From positions 1 to 44,438 of the forward strand of contig UQMU01000021.1 in assembly GCA_900542305.1 (NCBI GenBank): DNA of 44,438 nt, in the 5' to 3' direction. The translations under genes and the position numbers were made by a program. The DNA is from an uncultured Collinsella sp. (lineage in GTDB: Bacteria > Actinomycetota > Coriobacteriia > Coriobacteriales > Coriobacteriaceae). Below the pieces are notes generated by a model, which was not told the DNA's origin, did no database searches, and saw only the letters and a program-made list of their open reading frames with translations. Below, piece after piece: positions 8,768 through 18,047 of this stretch (within the stretch, counting starts at the first letter, position 1; every line of letters begins with the position of its first letter).

Positions 8768-11644
8768 ATGTCTGATACTTCTATCGTTATTCGCGGTGCG
8801 CGTGAGCACAACCTGCGCAATATTGATGTTTCTATTCCGCGCGACCAACTCGTGGTCATTACCGGTCTTTCCGGTTCGGGCAAGAGTTCGCTGGCGTTCG
8901 ATACCATCTATGCCGAGGGCCAGCGCCGCTATGTCGAGAGCCTTTCCAGCTATGCGCGCCAGTTTTTGGGCCAGATGGATAAGCCCGATCTGGATTCGAT
9001 TGACGGCCTGTCGCCGGCCGTGTCGATCGATCAGAAGACGACGTCTAAAAACCCTCGCTCGACGGTTGGTACCGTAACCGAGATTTATGACTACCTGCGC
9101 CTGCTGTTCGCCCGTGTGGGCACCCCGCACTGTCCCGAGTGCGGGCGTGTCATCGAGCGTCAGACGACCGACCAGGTTGCCGATAAGGTGCTGGCGGCGG
9201 GGGAAGGCCGTCGCGCGTTTGTGCTGGCGCCGGTGGTTCGTGGACGCAAGGGTGAGTATGCCAAATTGTTCGAGGATCTGCGCGCGGAAGGCTTTAGCCG
9301 CGTGCGCGTCGACGGCGAGGTGCGCTCCCTCGACGACTCGATCGATTTGGACAAGAAGTTCAAGCACGATATCGAGGTCGTGGTCGACCGTATCGTAATT
9401 CGAGAGAACTCCCTAGGCCGCATCGCAGAGTCCGTTGAGCAGGCGACGGCACTGGCGCACGGTAACGTGAACGTGTACATGCTGCCCGACCGCGACGCTC
9501 CCGAGGGAACCGAGGGCGAGCTGCTGGAGTATTCGCTGGCACTGGCGTGCCCGGAGCACGGGCATTCCATCGACGACCTGCAGCCGCGCGATTTCTCGTT
9601 CAACGCGCCCTATGGTGCATGTCCCGAGTGCGATGGCCTGGGCTTTAAAAAGACAGTCGATGCCGAGGCGCTGATTGAAGACCCCTCAAAGTCGATTGCC
9701 GACGGAGTCTTTGGCAGCCTGTTTGGCAACTCTAACTACTATCCGCAGATCTTTGCCGCGGTCTGCAAACACTTTAAGGTGAGTGCCGATACGCCATGGA
9801 AGGACCTGCCCCCGCGGGTGCGTCGTGCGTTTTTGGATGGCATGGGCGACACGAAGATTTCGGTCGACTATCAAAAGCTCGACGGGCGTCGCAGCCAGTG
9901 GGATACCAAATTCTCGGGCGTGCGCAACATTCTGTATGAGCGCTACACCGAGACGACGAACGAGAACACCAAGGCCCGTCTGGAGAAGTACATTCGCGAG
10001 GAGCCGTGCTCGAGCTGTCATGGCGCCCGTCTGCGTCCCGAGATGCTTGCTGTCACCGTGGGCGGTAAGTCGATTTATGAGGTTTGTTGCCTGTCGTGCC
10101 GTGAGTCGCTCGAGTTTTTTGAGAGCTTGGAGCTCACCGAGCGCCAGCAGTTTATCGGCGGCCGCATCGTCAAGGAAATCTTGGAGCGTCTGCGTTTTCT
10201 GGTCGACGTCGGCCTCGACTATCTGACGCTCGATCGCGCCTCGGCGACGCTTTCCGGTGGCGAGGCGCAGCGCATTCGCTTGGCAACGCAAATCGGTGCG
10301 GGCCTCATGGGCGTGCTCTATATTCTGGATGAGCCTTCGATCGGTCTTCATCAGCGCGACAACGAACGCCTGATCAAGACGCTCGAGCGCCTGCGCGATA
10401 TCGGCAATACCGTCATCGTCGTCGAGCACGACGAAGATACGATTCGCGCTGCCGACTACGTGATCGATATGGGTCCCGGTGCGGGCGTGAACGGCGGACA
10501 CGTGGTTGCGGCAGGAACGCCTGCCGATATCATGGCGTGCCCCGAATCGATGACGGGCGCCTACCTGACCGGCAAGCGGATGATTCGCGTGCCCGAAGAG
10601 CGCCGCAAACCCGGTCGCGGCTGCCTTAAGATCACGGGCGCCCGCGCCAACAATCTCAAAAACGTTACCGCCAAGATCGAGTTCGGTACGCTCACGGTCG
10701 TAACCGGTGTATCGGGATCGGGCAAAAGTTCCCTGGTCACCGATACCATCGCGCCCGCGCTTACGAACGCCATCCATCGTTCGACGCGTCCTGTTGGTCC
10801 GTACAAGAAGATCGAGGGTATCGAGTGCATCGATAAGGTGATCGATATCGACCAGTCGCCGATTGGTCGCACGCCGCGCTCGAACCCAGCGACTTATATT
10901 GGTCTGTGGGATGACCTGCGCGCTTTGTTTGCGAGCACGCCGGAGTCGAAGGCGCGCGGTTACTCGCCGGGTCGCTTCTCCTTTAACGTGAGCGGCGGTC
11001 GCTGCGAGGCGTGCAAGGGTGACGGGCAGATCAAGATCGAGATGCACTTCCTTCCCGATATCTATGTTCCCTGTGAGGTCTGTGGCGGTAAGCGCTATAA
11101 CCGCGAGACGCTTGAGGTTACCTATCGCGGCAAGACCATCTCGGATGTACTCGACATGAGCGTTACCGAGGCGCTGGCCTTCTTTGGGAACATTCCGCAG
11201 ATCAAGCGCAAGCTTCAGACCTTGTATGACGTAGGCCTTGGTTACGTGAGCCTTGGCCAGCCCGCGACGACGCTTTCGGGCGGCGAGGCGCAACGCGTGA
11301 AGCTCGCCAAGGAGCTTCATCGACGCCAGACGGGCAAGACGTTCTACATTCTGGATGAGCCAACGACCGGTCTCCATTTTGAGGACGTCCGCCAGCTGCT
11401 CGACGTGTTGCAGCGTCTGGTCGATGCGGGCAACACGGTGCTGGTGATCGAGCACAACCTTGATGTCATCAAGGTTGCCGACCGCCTGATCGATATGGGC
11501 CCCGAGGGCGGCAATGGCGGCGGAACCGTCGTGGTCTCGGGAACACCGGAGCAGGTCGCGGCGTGTCCGCAAAGTTATACGGGTAAGTTCTTGGCTCCGT
11601 TGCTCCAGCGCGACCGGGAGCGCCAGGCACAACTTGATGCCTAA
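8768..11644 (+). CDS. uvrA: UvrA, excinuclease ABC subunit A
   Basis: The damage-sensing ABC-type ATPase of nucleotide excision repair; it works as a dimer and loads UvrB. The 958-residue protein has two nucleotide-binding modules: Walker A GLSGSGKS and signature LSGGEAQRIRLA in the first, GVSGSGKSSL and LSGGEAQRVKLA in the second. Zinc-binding cysteine pairs are present (CPECGR, CPECDG, CEACKGDG with CEVCGGKR). The start at 8768 has AAGGAG 5 nt upstream; a longer reading from 8744 would add eight residues ahead of the family N terminus and place the SD inside the gene. It is divergent from the LTA-synthase-like gene and has its own terminator. Confidence 0.98.
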   Translation: MSDTSIVIRGAREHNLRNIDVSIPRDQLVVITGLSGSGKSSLAFDTIYAEGQRRYVESLSSYARQFLGQMDKPDLDSIDGLSPAVSIDQKTTSKNPRSTVGTVTEIYDYLRLLFARVGTPHCPECGRVIERQTTDQVADKVLAAGEGRRAFVLAPVVRGRKGEYAKLFEDLRAEGFSRVRVDGEVRSLDDSIDLDKKFKHDIEVVVDRIVIRENSLGRIAESVEQATALAHGNVNVYMLPDRDAPEGTEGELLEYSLALACPEHGHSIDDLQPRDFSFNAPYGACPECDGLGFKKTVDAEALIEDPSKSIADGVFGSLFGNSNYYPQIFAAVCKHFKVSADTPWKDLPPRVRRAFLDGMGDTKISVDYQKLDGRRSQWDTKFSGVRNILYERYTETTNENTKARLEKYIREEPCSSCHGARLRPEMLAVTVGGKSIYEVCCLSCRESLEFFESLELTERQQFIGGRIVKEILERLRFLVDVGLDYLTLDRASATLSGGEAQRIRLATQIGAGLMGVLYILDEPSIGLHQRDNERLIKTLERLRDIGNTVIVVEHDEDTIRAADYVIDMGPGAGVNGGHVVAAGTPADIMACPESMTGAYLTGKRMIRVPEERRKPGRGCLKITGARANNLKNVTAKIEFGTLTVVTGVSGSGKSSLVTDTIAPALTNAIHRSTRPVGPYKKIEGIECIDKVIDIDQSPIGRTPRSNPATYIGLWDDLRALFASTPESKARGYSPGRFSFNVSGGRCEACKGDGQIKIEMHFLPDIYVPCEVCGGKRYNRETLEVTYRGKTISDVLDMSVTEALAFFGNIPQIKRKLQTLYDVGLGYVSLGQPATTLSGGEAQRVKLAKELHRRQTGKTFYILDEPTTGLHFEDVRQLLDVLQRLVDAGNTVLVIEHNLDVIKVADRLIDMGPEGGNGGGTVVVSGTPEQVAACPQSYTGKFLAPLLQRDRERQAQLDA

Positions 11645-11667
11645 AACATAGGTGTTTCGAAGCATGG

Positions 11668-11705
11668 GCGCCGCCGACTCCTTGTGATTCGGTGGCGCTC
11701 TCTTT
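11668..11705 (+). terminator. intrinsic terminator after uvrA
   Basis: GCGCCGCCGA (11668-11677) pairs with TCGGTGGCGC (11689-11698), with one G-T wobble, and is followed by TCTCTTT. It separates uvrA from ybaK. Confidence 0.65.
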
Positions 11706-11780
11706 GTCGAGATATCGTTGGCCGTGTAAATGGACATATACTTAATCGTCACGTTCGAGATATGAAGGAAGGGATATGCC

Positions 11781-12281
11781 GTGGCAAAGGCCGTAAAGGT
11801 GCCAAAAACCAATGCTATGCGCGAATTGGAAAGCGCCGGTATCTCCTACACCCTCCATACATATGAAGACGACGGTGATGAGTCGGTTGGACTGGGCCTC
11901 GCGATTTCCGAGCAGCTTGGTGAGGAGCTTGGCCAGGGGTTTAAGACTCTGGTGTGCGTGACGCCGTCGAACGACCACGTTGTGTGCTGCATTCCTGTTG
12001 CCGATGAACTTGATTTGAAAGCTGCCGCTCGTGCGGCGGGGGAGAAATCCCTGGCCATGATGCATGTGAAGGACTTGCTAGCGGCGACTGGTTATGTTCG
12101 AGGAGGCTGCAGCCCGGTCGGTATGAAAAAACGCTACCGGACACTCATCGATGAGACGTGCATTCTTTGGGATACCATTTTTATTTCGGGAGGCAAGCGT
12201 GGCTATCAGTTAGAGCTCGCCCCCGACGATTTAATTGCATTTTGCGGGGCGACGGTTGCCCCGATCACGAGAGAGGACTGA
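11781..12281 (+). CDS. ybaK: YbaK-type aminoacyl-tRNA deacylase
   Basis: A 166-residue protein of the YbaK/EbsC family, which hydrolyses mischarged Cys-tRNA(Pro) in trans as a proofreading factor. Family marks are the substrate-site lysine in GFKTLVC and the loop GGCSPVGMKKR near residues 108-118. The start is GTG 11781, preceded by GGAAGGG at 7 nt; a nearby ATG at 11776 is in another frame. It begins a three-gene run ybaK-murJ-uvrC: the murJ start is 3 nt after its stop. Deacylase specificity (Cys versus other amino acids) cannot be told from sequence alone. Confidence 0.9.
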   Translation: MAKAVKVPKTNAMRELESAGISYTLHTYEDDGDESVGLGLAISEQLGEELGQGFKTLVCVTPSNDHVVCCIPVADELDLKAAARAAGEKSLAMMHVKDLLAATGYVRGGCSPVGMKKRYRTLIDETCILWDTIFISGGKRGYQLELAPDDLIAFCGATVAPITRED

Positions 12282-12284
12282 GCG

Positions 12285-13967
12285 ATGCCGCAGGAAGAAT
12301 CAAAGCGCGGGGCTCATTTTGCAGAGGGGCCGGCAGCTCAGGCGTCCACATCCGAGGTTTCTTCGTCGCGAGATGACGCAGATGACATGGGTTCGTCGGA
12401 CTACTCCACGGTTGGTCGTTCTGCTGGCCTCATGACCGTGCTGACCATCGTGTCGCGCGTCACCGGGTTTATCCGCACGTGGGCCATGGCGGCCGCCATC
12501 GGCATGTCGCTGCTCTCGTCCTCCTATCAGGTTGCCAACAACCTGCCCAACATGCTCTACGAGCTCGTGATGGGCGGCATGCTCGTTACGGCGTTTTTGC
12601 CGGTGTATATGGGCGTGAGGCGTGAGCAGGGCCGCGAGGCATCGAACGAGTATGTCGGCAACCTGCTCGGTATTCTGCTTCTGGTGCTGGGCGGCATCTC
12701 GCTGCTGGGCACCGTGTTTGCTCCCGGCTTTATTTGGACGCAGTCGTTCCTTTCGGGTAATGGCGACAGCATGGATACCGCTGCGTTCATGTTCCGCTTC
12801 TTTGCTATCCAAATTCTGTTTTATGGCTTGGGCTCGGTGTTCTCGGGTGTTCTCAACGCACACCGCGACTACTTCTGGTCGACGTTTGCCCCGGTTCTCA
12901 ACAATGTCATCGTCATCGCCAGCTTTATGGGCTTTGCTCCCGTGTCTGCACAATTTGGCGAGCGGGTCGGCATTATCTTGATCGCAGCCGGTACGACCCT
13001 CGGCGTCTTTGTCCAGATGGCCTGCCAGATTCCCGCGCTTGGCAAGCATGGCGTGCATCCTCATATCCATATCGACTTTAAGGACCCCGCGCTGCGACAG
13101 ACGATTGCGCTTGGTATCCCGACGCTGCTCGCCACGGTGTGCATGTTTGTCTCGACCTCCATTACCAATGCCGCCGCACTGGTGGTGCAGCCCGAGACCG
13201 GCCCTTCCGTCATCGCATATGCGCGCCTGTGGTACACGCTGCCCTATGCGCTGATCGCCGCCTCGCTTTCGACGGCACTCTATACCGAACTCTCTCACGA
13301 TGCGCAGGAGAAGGATTACGACAGCGTCCGCACGGGCATTTCGCACGGTGTCGCCCAGATGCTCTTCTTCCTGATTCCGTTTGCGATGTACCTGATCGTC
13401 TTCGCCCGTCCGCTCAACATGATCTACTGCGCCGGCAAGTTCGATGAATCCGGTGTGGCGCTGGTGTCGGAGTTCCTTATCTATCTGGCACTTTCCCTGC
13501 CGCTCTATGGCGTGGTCGTGCTGATGCAGAAGAGCTTCTCGGCCCTGCTCGATATGAAACCTTATAGCCGCTATTGCCTGTACTCCGCTATCGGTCAGGC
13601 CGGTTCGGTGCTGCTGTTTGGCGTGGTGCTGGGCTACGGTATGCCGGCAATTGCGCTTTCGTACGTCGTTGACTACGTGGTCTTGGTCGGATGCTCACTG
13701 TGGTGGCTGCGCCGTCGTCTGCATGGCCTTCAGGTCAAGTCTATCCTGCACGGCGGTTTCTTCGGCCTGTTGTTCGGTGGCTTGGGCGCTGCCGCGGGCG
13801 CCGGCGTCATGTGGGCACTTGAGCACTTTGTCGGACTTCTTGGCAGCTCGATCCTCATTACCCTGGGCTACGTTTGTGTTGCAGGCGTCGTCTCACTCGT
13901 CGTGACTTTTGGCCTTGCCTTCGTCTTTAAGATGCCTGAGGTCTCGGCGCTGCTTCGTCGCAAGTAG
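12285..13967 (+). CDS. murJ: MurJ, lipid II flippase
   Basis: A 560-residue polytopic membrane protein of the MviN/MurJ family that flips lipid II across the membrane for peptidoglycan synthesis. About 14 hydrophobic segments follow a hydrophilic, acidic N-terminal extension of about 40 residues. The first helix carries the family start (GLMTVLTIVSRVTGFIRT) with its conserved basic residues, followed by ANNLPNMLYELVMGG. The gene is tightly packed: 3 nt after ybaK, and its TAG abuts the GTG of uvrC. The N-terminal tail lacks recognisable domains; actinobacterial MurJ proteins often carry extra soluble regions, but their role here is unknown. Confidence 0.93.
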   Translation: MPQEESKRGAHFAEGPAAQASTSEVSSSRDDADDMGSSDYSTVGRSAGLMTVLTIVSRVTGFIRTWAMAAAIGMSLLSSSYQVANNLPNMLYELVMGGMLVTAFLPVYMGVRREQGREASNEYVGNLLGILLLVLGGISLLGTVFAPGFIWTQSFLSGNGDSMDTAAFMFRFFAIQILFYGLGSVFSGVLNAHRDYFWSTFAPVLNNVIVIASFMGFAPVSAQFGERVGIILIAAGTTLGVFVQMACQIPALGKHGVHPHIHIDFKDPALRQTIALGIPTLLATVCMFVSTSITNAAALVVQPETGPSVIAYARLWYTLPYALIAASLSTALYTELSHDAQEKDYDSVRTGISHGVAQMLFFLIPFAMYLIVFARPLNMIYCAGKFDESGVALVSEFLIYLALSLPLYGVVVLMQKSFSALLDMKPYSRYCLYSAIGQAGSVLLFGVVLGYGMPAIALSYVVDYVVLVGCSLWWLRRRLHGLQVKSILHGGFFGLLFGGLGAAAGAGVMWALEHFVGLLGSSILITLGYVCVAGVVSLVVTFGLAFVFKMPEVSALLRRK

Positions 13968-15914
13968 GTGCGTGTGGCAGGTCACGACAACATTCCAACA
14001 CTTGCCGAACAGGTTTCGCGCGTTCCCACGCAACCCGGCTGCTACCTTTGGAAGGATGCAAAGGGCGATGTCATCTACGTGGGCAAGGCGAAAAACCTGC
14101 GCGCCCGCATGCGTCAATACGTGACACTGCAGGATGAGCGTCAAAAGATCCCGCTGATGATGCAGCTGGTGGCGAGCTTTGACTATATCGTGGTGGAGAC
14201 CGAGCATGAGGCGTTGGTGCTCGAGCGCAATTTGATTGGTCAGTACCATCCGTACTTTAACGTCGACCTCAAGGATGACAAGAGCTATCCCTTTATCGCC
14301 ATTACAAAGGGCGACCTGTATCCCGCTATCAAATATACGCGTGAGCGCCATAAGCCGGGAACGCGTTATTTTGGTCCCTATACTGACAGCCGTGCGGCGC
14401 GTGAGACGATAGATACGCTGCGCAAGGTTATCCCCATCTGCTCCGCATCCTGTGCGGAGTGGCGTCGTTGTCGTCGTATCGTCGAGTCCCACAAGGGCGA
14501 GGAAGACATCGTCAATATGATATGCGCGCAAAACGGGCGTCCCTGCTTTGACTACCATGTCGGGCGCGGCCCGGGTGCGTGTGTCGGCGCGATTTCCCCG
14601 GCAGACTATGCCAAGAACGTCAAGCGTGTCGAGCGCTTCTTGTCGGGCCATCGCAAGGATGTCGTCGATGAGCTGACCTCCGAGATGACGGATGCCGCCG
14701 AGGCGCTCGACTTTGAGCGCGCGGCACGCGTCAAACGTCGTTTGGAGGTCATCAGGGGTCTGGACGATCGTCAGCAAGTCGTTTTTCCCTCCAGTGTCGA
14801 TATCGATGTCATCGGTTTCTATCGCGAGGAGACCATCTCCGCCGCTTGCGTCTTCGTCGTTCGCGAGGGCCGAACAGTTCGCACCTGCGAGTTCATTCTC
14901 GACAAGGGTCTTGATGTTGACGAGGAAGAGCTCCAGTCGGGCTTTCTTAAGCGCTATTACGACGAGACAGCTGATATTCCAGCTGAGGTCAACCTTTCCG
15001 TCGAGCTTGAGGATGCGGAGGCGCTGGGGGAGTGGCTTGCGGGCAAGCGTGAGCGCTCCTGCCATCTCCATAGGCCGCAGCGTGGCGAAAAGCACCGTCT
15101 GCTCGATATGGCATCCAAAAATGCGCGCCATGCCCTCATGCGCTACATGATGCGAACGGGGTACGCTGACGACCGCACCAATCAAGCGCTCCTGGAGCTC
15201 GAAAGCGCGTTGGCGCTGCCATCGCCGCCGTTGCGTATCGAGTGCTTCGATATCTCTACACTGCATGGCACCTTTACGGTCGCCTCGATGGTGGTGTTTA
15301 CCAACGGGCGCGCCGACAAGAGCCAGTACCGTCGTTTTAAAATTCAGGCCGAATTGGACGAGGCAAACGACTTCGTGTCGATGTCCGAGGTTTTGGGACG
15401 ACGCTATGCTCCCGAGCGCATGGCCGACGAGCGCTTTGGCTCGCGCCCCGATTTGCTCGTTGTCGATGGCGGTAAGCCGCAATTGACCGCTGCGATCAAG
15501 CAACTTGAGGCTCTTGGGCTCGATATACCAGTTTGTGGCTTGGCAAAGGCCGATGAGGAGGTTTTCGTGCCTTGGGACGAAACTCCGGTCGTGCTTCCGA
15601 CCGGGTCCGCGTCGCTCTATCTAATTAAACAGGTGCGCGATGAATCGCACCGTTTTGCCATCACGTTCCATCGCGAATTGCGCGACAAGGCCATGACGGT
15701 TTCGGTACTCGATGACGTTCCAGGCGTGGGACCCACCAGAAAACGTGCCCTTATGCGCCATTTTGGCTCGATGAAGCGTTTGCGCGCGGCGAGCGAGCAA
15801 GAGATCGCGGAAGTTCGCGGCATACCTGCCGATGTTGCCAAGGCGGTCCACGAGGCGCTCGTTGCATGGAATGCCGAGCGCGCCGAGGCGGCGGCTGGCC
15901 ATTCCGATAGCTAA
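13968..15914 (+). CDS. uvrC: UvrC, excinuclease ABC subunit C
   Basis: The dual-incision nuclease of excision repair. The 648-residue protein has an N-terminal GIY-YIG domain for the 3' cut (PGCYLWKDAKGDVIYVGKAK, about residues 19-38), a UVR motif for UvrB binding (AAEALDFERAARVKRR, about 243-258), an RNase H-like domain for the 5' cut (LVVDGGKPQL, about 500), and C-terminal helix-hairpin-helix DNA-binding repeats (DVPGVGPTRKRALMRHFG). The first codon is GTG directly after the murJ stop; a second GTG at 13974 is an alternative. Neither has a separate SD, so expression is probably coupled to murJ. In related genomes rapZ follows uvrC; here about 10.8 kb intervenes. Confidence 0.96.
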   Translation: MRVAGHDNIPTLAEQVSRVPTQPGCYLWKDAKGDVIYVGKAKNLRARMRQYVTLQDERQKIPLMMQLVASFDYIVVETEHEALVLERNLIGQYHPYFNVDLKDDKSYPFIAITKGDLYPAIKYTRERHKPGTRYFGPYTDSRAARETIDTLRKVIPICSASCAEWRRCRRIVESHKGEEDIVNMICAQNGRPCFDYHVGRGPGACVGAISPADYAKNVKRVERFLSGHRKDVVDELTSEMTDAAEALDFERAARVKRRLEVIRGLDDRQQVVFPSSVDIDVIGFYREETISAACVFVVREGRTVRTCEFILDKGLDVDEEELQSGFLKRYYDETADIPAEVNLSVELEDAEALGEWLAGKRERSCHLHRPQRGEKHRLLDMASKNARHALMRYMMRTGYADDRTNQALLELESALALPSPPLRIECFDISTLHGTFTVASMVVFTNGRADKSQYRRFKIQAELDEANDFVSMSEVLGRRYAPERMADERFGSRPDLLVVDGGKPQLTAAIKQLEALGLDIPVCGLAKADEEVFVPWDETPVVLPTGSASLYLIKQVRDESHRFAITFHRELRDKAMTVSVLDDVPGVGPTRKRALMRHFGSMKRLRAASEQEIAEVRGIPADVAKAVHEALVAWNAERAEAAAGHSDS

Positions 15915-16008
15915 ACACGAGCCTAAACAACTGATATACATGATTGCGCGATTTTCAACCATTTATTTCGCCATGATTGCCTGCTGGTTTCGGGTTTTAT
16001 TAACGCTA

Positions 16009-16046
16009 AAACGTTTGACTAACCCAAGCGAAAACCCTGCTATCCT
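16009..16046 (+). promoter_or_regulatory. promoter and AAACGTTT operator candidate of the nan-like operon
   Basis: TTGACT (16015-16020) and an extended -10, TGC then TATCCT (16041-16046), mark a plausible promoter; spacing to TATCCT is 20 bp, or 17 bp to the overlapping TGCTAT at 16038. The palindrome AAACGTTT (16009-16016) overlaps the -35. A central CG flanked by A/T runs is typical of LacI-family operators. A related site occurs before gap (28641-28654). Transcription would start near 16053, leaving a leader of about 226 nt. Confidence 0.4.
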
Positions 16047-16077
16047 GCGGGTTGACGAAGACTGATATCTCACCTCG

Positions 16078-16160
16078 CCGATACATACTGTCTGGCGAAT
16101 CGTTTGTCAACGAATTCGGTGAACGGTAGTAAATACCGTTCAAGCGGATGTATGTATCGG
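16078..16160 (+). ncRNA. structured leader, three-way-junction fold, upstream of the nan-like operon
   Basis: The 364 nt between uvrC and the binding-protein gene contain no ORF but a compact fold. CCGATACATAC (16078-16088) pairs perfectly with GTATGTATCGG (16150-16160). Inside are a 9-bp stem with one bulged A (CGAATCGTT 16096-16104 with 16109-16118, loop TGTC) and GAACGGTA / TACCGTTC (16121-16128 with 16134-16141, loop GTAAA). The left outer arm can also pair 9 of 10 with GTATATATCG at 16203-16212. Near the start codon, TCTCTA and TAGGAGA (16258-16274) can cover the SD. This suggests a cis-regulatory RNA; I do not recognise its class. Confidence 0.5.
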
Positions 16161-16278
16161 TCGCCGAGCGCGGCACCTCAGTTGGGTTCGTCGGTAGGTA
16201 AGGTATATATCGTCCGCAAGTTGCGCGGGGGCAAGTCTAGGTGCTCCCGAGTAAGATTCTCTATTGATAGGAGAAGAC

Positions 16279-17892
16279 ATGGCCATCATCAACAAGGGTA
16301 TGTCCAGGCGTTCGTTCCTCGGCCTCACCGGCAGCGTCGCTGCTGTCGCAGGGCTTGGTCTCACCGGCTGCGGTGGCAGCTCTAGCGACGAGGGTTCCGC
16401 TTCCGGTTCCACCGATTCCGCCAACCGTGGCGGCGGCGTGATCACCGCTGGTTCCGCTTACGCTCCGTCCAGCTTCGATCCCGCCAGCACCGGCTCCGCT
16501 GTGGGCCTGGGTGCTAACTGGCACGTCGTCGAGGGCCTCTACGGCATCGATTACCACGACTACAGCACCTTCAACGAGCTCGCCACCGACGATCCCAAGT
16601 CTGTGGACGACACCACTTTCGAGGTCACCATCCGCAAGGGTGCCAAGTTCTCCGATGGCACCGAGGTCACCGCTGACGATGTCGTTGCCTCCTACACCGC
16701 TTGCGCCGCTTCCGCTACCTATGCTCCGTTCTTCCAGCCCTTCGAGTCCATCGAGGCCAAGGACGCCAGCACCGTGACGGTCAAGACCAAGGTCCCCAAC
16801 TTCTCCCTGCTCAAGGATCGTCTGGCCATCGTCCGCGTTACCCCGGCCACTCAGACCGAGGAGGATCGCGCCAAGCAGCCGATCGGCTCCGGCCCCTGGA
16901 TGTACGACTCTATCTCCGATACCGAGATTACCCTGGTTCCCAATCCTGAGTACAACGGTGAGTATGCTGCCGAGGATAAGAAGATCCAGTACAGCATCCT
17001 GACCGACCCCACCGCTCGCGTTACCGCTCAGCAGGAGGGCTCCACGCTTGTTATGGAGCTCGTTACCGCTGACGCCGTCGACCAGCTTGAGAGCGCCGGC
17101 TGCAAGATCGATAACGTTCAGGGTTTCGGCACCCGCTTCATCATGTTCAACGTCGCCAAGGAGCCTTGGAACAACGTCAAGGTCCGTCAGGCTGTCATGT
17201 ATGCGCTCGACACCGAGAAGATGGTCAGCAACACCTTCGCCGGCCTTGCCACCGCTGCCAGCTGCTACCTGCCCAAGAGCTTCACCAACTATCATGAGGC
17301 TTCCACGGTGTACAAGACCGACGCCAAGAAGGCTAAGAAGCTCATCGAGGAGTCTGGCATCACTCCGGGTGCCATCACCCTGCGCACCACCGACAACGAG
17401 CAGATTAAGGGCATGGCCGCCCAGGTCAAGAACGACCTCGACGCTCTCGGCTTCGATGTGACCATCCAGACCGATACCTCGCCGGCCACCTACGCTGCCA
17501 TCGACGGCGGCGAGGCCTACGATATCCTCCTTGCCCCTGGCGATCCTTCCTGCTTCGGCGCCGACCCCGACCTGCTGCTCAACTGGTGGTACGGCGACAA
17601 CGTCTGGATGCAGACCCGTTGCCCGTGGAAGGAGTCCGCTGAGTGGCAGAAGCTCCACAGTCTCATGGACGAGGCTCTTGCCGCCGAGGGCGACGAGCAG
17701 CAGAAGAAGTGGAACGAGTGCTTCGACATCATTGCCGACAACGCCGTTCTGTACCCCGTTGTCCACGTCAAGACCGTCTCCGCTTCCTGGGACGATCCGT
17801 CCACTGCGCCCAACGGCGAGGCCCTCGATGGCTTCAAGGGCATCGGCACGACGAGCATGTCCTTCAGGGGCGTCGCGACCGTCAAGGCCTAA
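16279..17892 (+). CDS. SBP_bac_5 solute-binding lipoprotein, probable sialic-acid binding protein
   Basis: A 537-residue extracytoplasmic binding protein of the Dpp/Opp family (SBP_bac_5). The N terminus combines a Tat motif (SRRSFLG, residues 9-15) with a lipobox (LTGC near residue 33), followed by a Ser/Gly-rich linker. The family segment DPASTGSA and the fold around WMYDSISDTEITLVPNPEY are present. ATG at 16279 has GGAGAAG just upstream; a TTG reading from 16264 is rejected because it would swallow the SD. It is the first gene of an operon with two permease domains, two ATPase domains and NanA/NanK/NanE homologues. Sialic acid as ligand is therefore inferred from context; peptide binding cannot be excluded by sequence. 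Confidence 0.85.
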   Translation: MAIINKGMSRRSFLGLTGSVAAVAGLGLTGCGGSSSDEGSASGSTDSANRGGGVITAGSAYAPSSFDPASTGSAVGLGANWHVVEGLYGIDYHDYSTFNELATDDPKSVDDTTFEVTIRKGAKFSDGTEVTADDVVASYTACAASATYAPFFQPFESIEAKDASTVTVKTKVPNFSLLKDRLAIVRVTPATQTEEDRAKQPIGSGPWMYDSISDTEITLVPNPEYNGEYAAEDKKIQYSILTDPTARVTAQQEGSTLVMELVTADAVDQLESAGCKIDNVQGFGTRFIMFNVAKEPWNNVKVRQAVMYALDTEKMVSNTFAGLATAASCYLPKSFTNYHEASTVYKTDAKKAKKLIEESGITPGAITLRTTDNEQIKGMAAQVKNDLDALGFDVTIQTDTSPATYAAIDGGEAYDILLAPGDPSCFGADPDLLLNWWYGDNVWMQTRCPWKESAEWQKLHSLMDEALAAEGDEQQKKWNECFDIIADNAVLYPVVHVKTVSASWDDPSTAPNGEALDGFKGIGTTSMSFRGVATVKA

Positions 17893-17952
17893 GACTCGCT
17901 TGAGTCATATGTAGGGCGTCGGTCGTAAGGCAACGTCCTCATAGTTGAAACA

Positions 17953-17986
17953 AAGACCCGGGCGGCAACGATGTCGCTCGGGTCTT
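17953..17986 (+). terminator. intercistronic hairpin after the binding-protein gene
   Basis: AAGACCCGGGCG pairs with CGCTCGGGTCTT (12 bp with one G-T pair, 10-nt loop). No T-run follows (GTAATG), so it is more likely an mRNA-stabilising or partial-termination hairpin that favours expression of the binding protein over the permeases. Smaller hairpins flank it: GACTC/GAGTC at 17893-17906 and ATGAGTA/TACTCAT at 17990-18007. Confidence 0.5.
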
Positions 17987-18047
17987 GTAATGAGTATCCG
18001 TACTCATATACCAGTTGGTCCTACCGACAAAAGAAAGGGGAGAGAAC

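Noticed and set aside
9686..11812. 708-residue minus-strand frame opposite uvrA (and similar ones at 13893-15503, 34157-35824, 38607-40250)
   Set aside because: Same codon-bias artefact; each is antisense to a well-supported gene and has no SD or recognisable motif.
15832..16065. 77-residue frame spanning the end of uvrC and the nan leader
   Set aside because: It has no SD, half of it overlaps uvrC in another frame, and it runs through the promoter of the nan-like operon.
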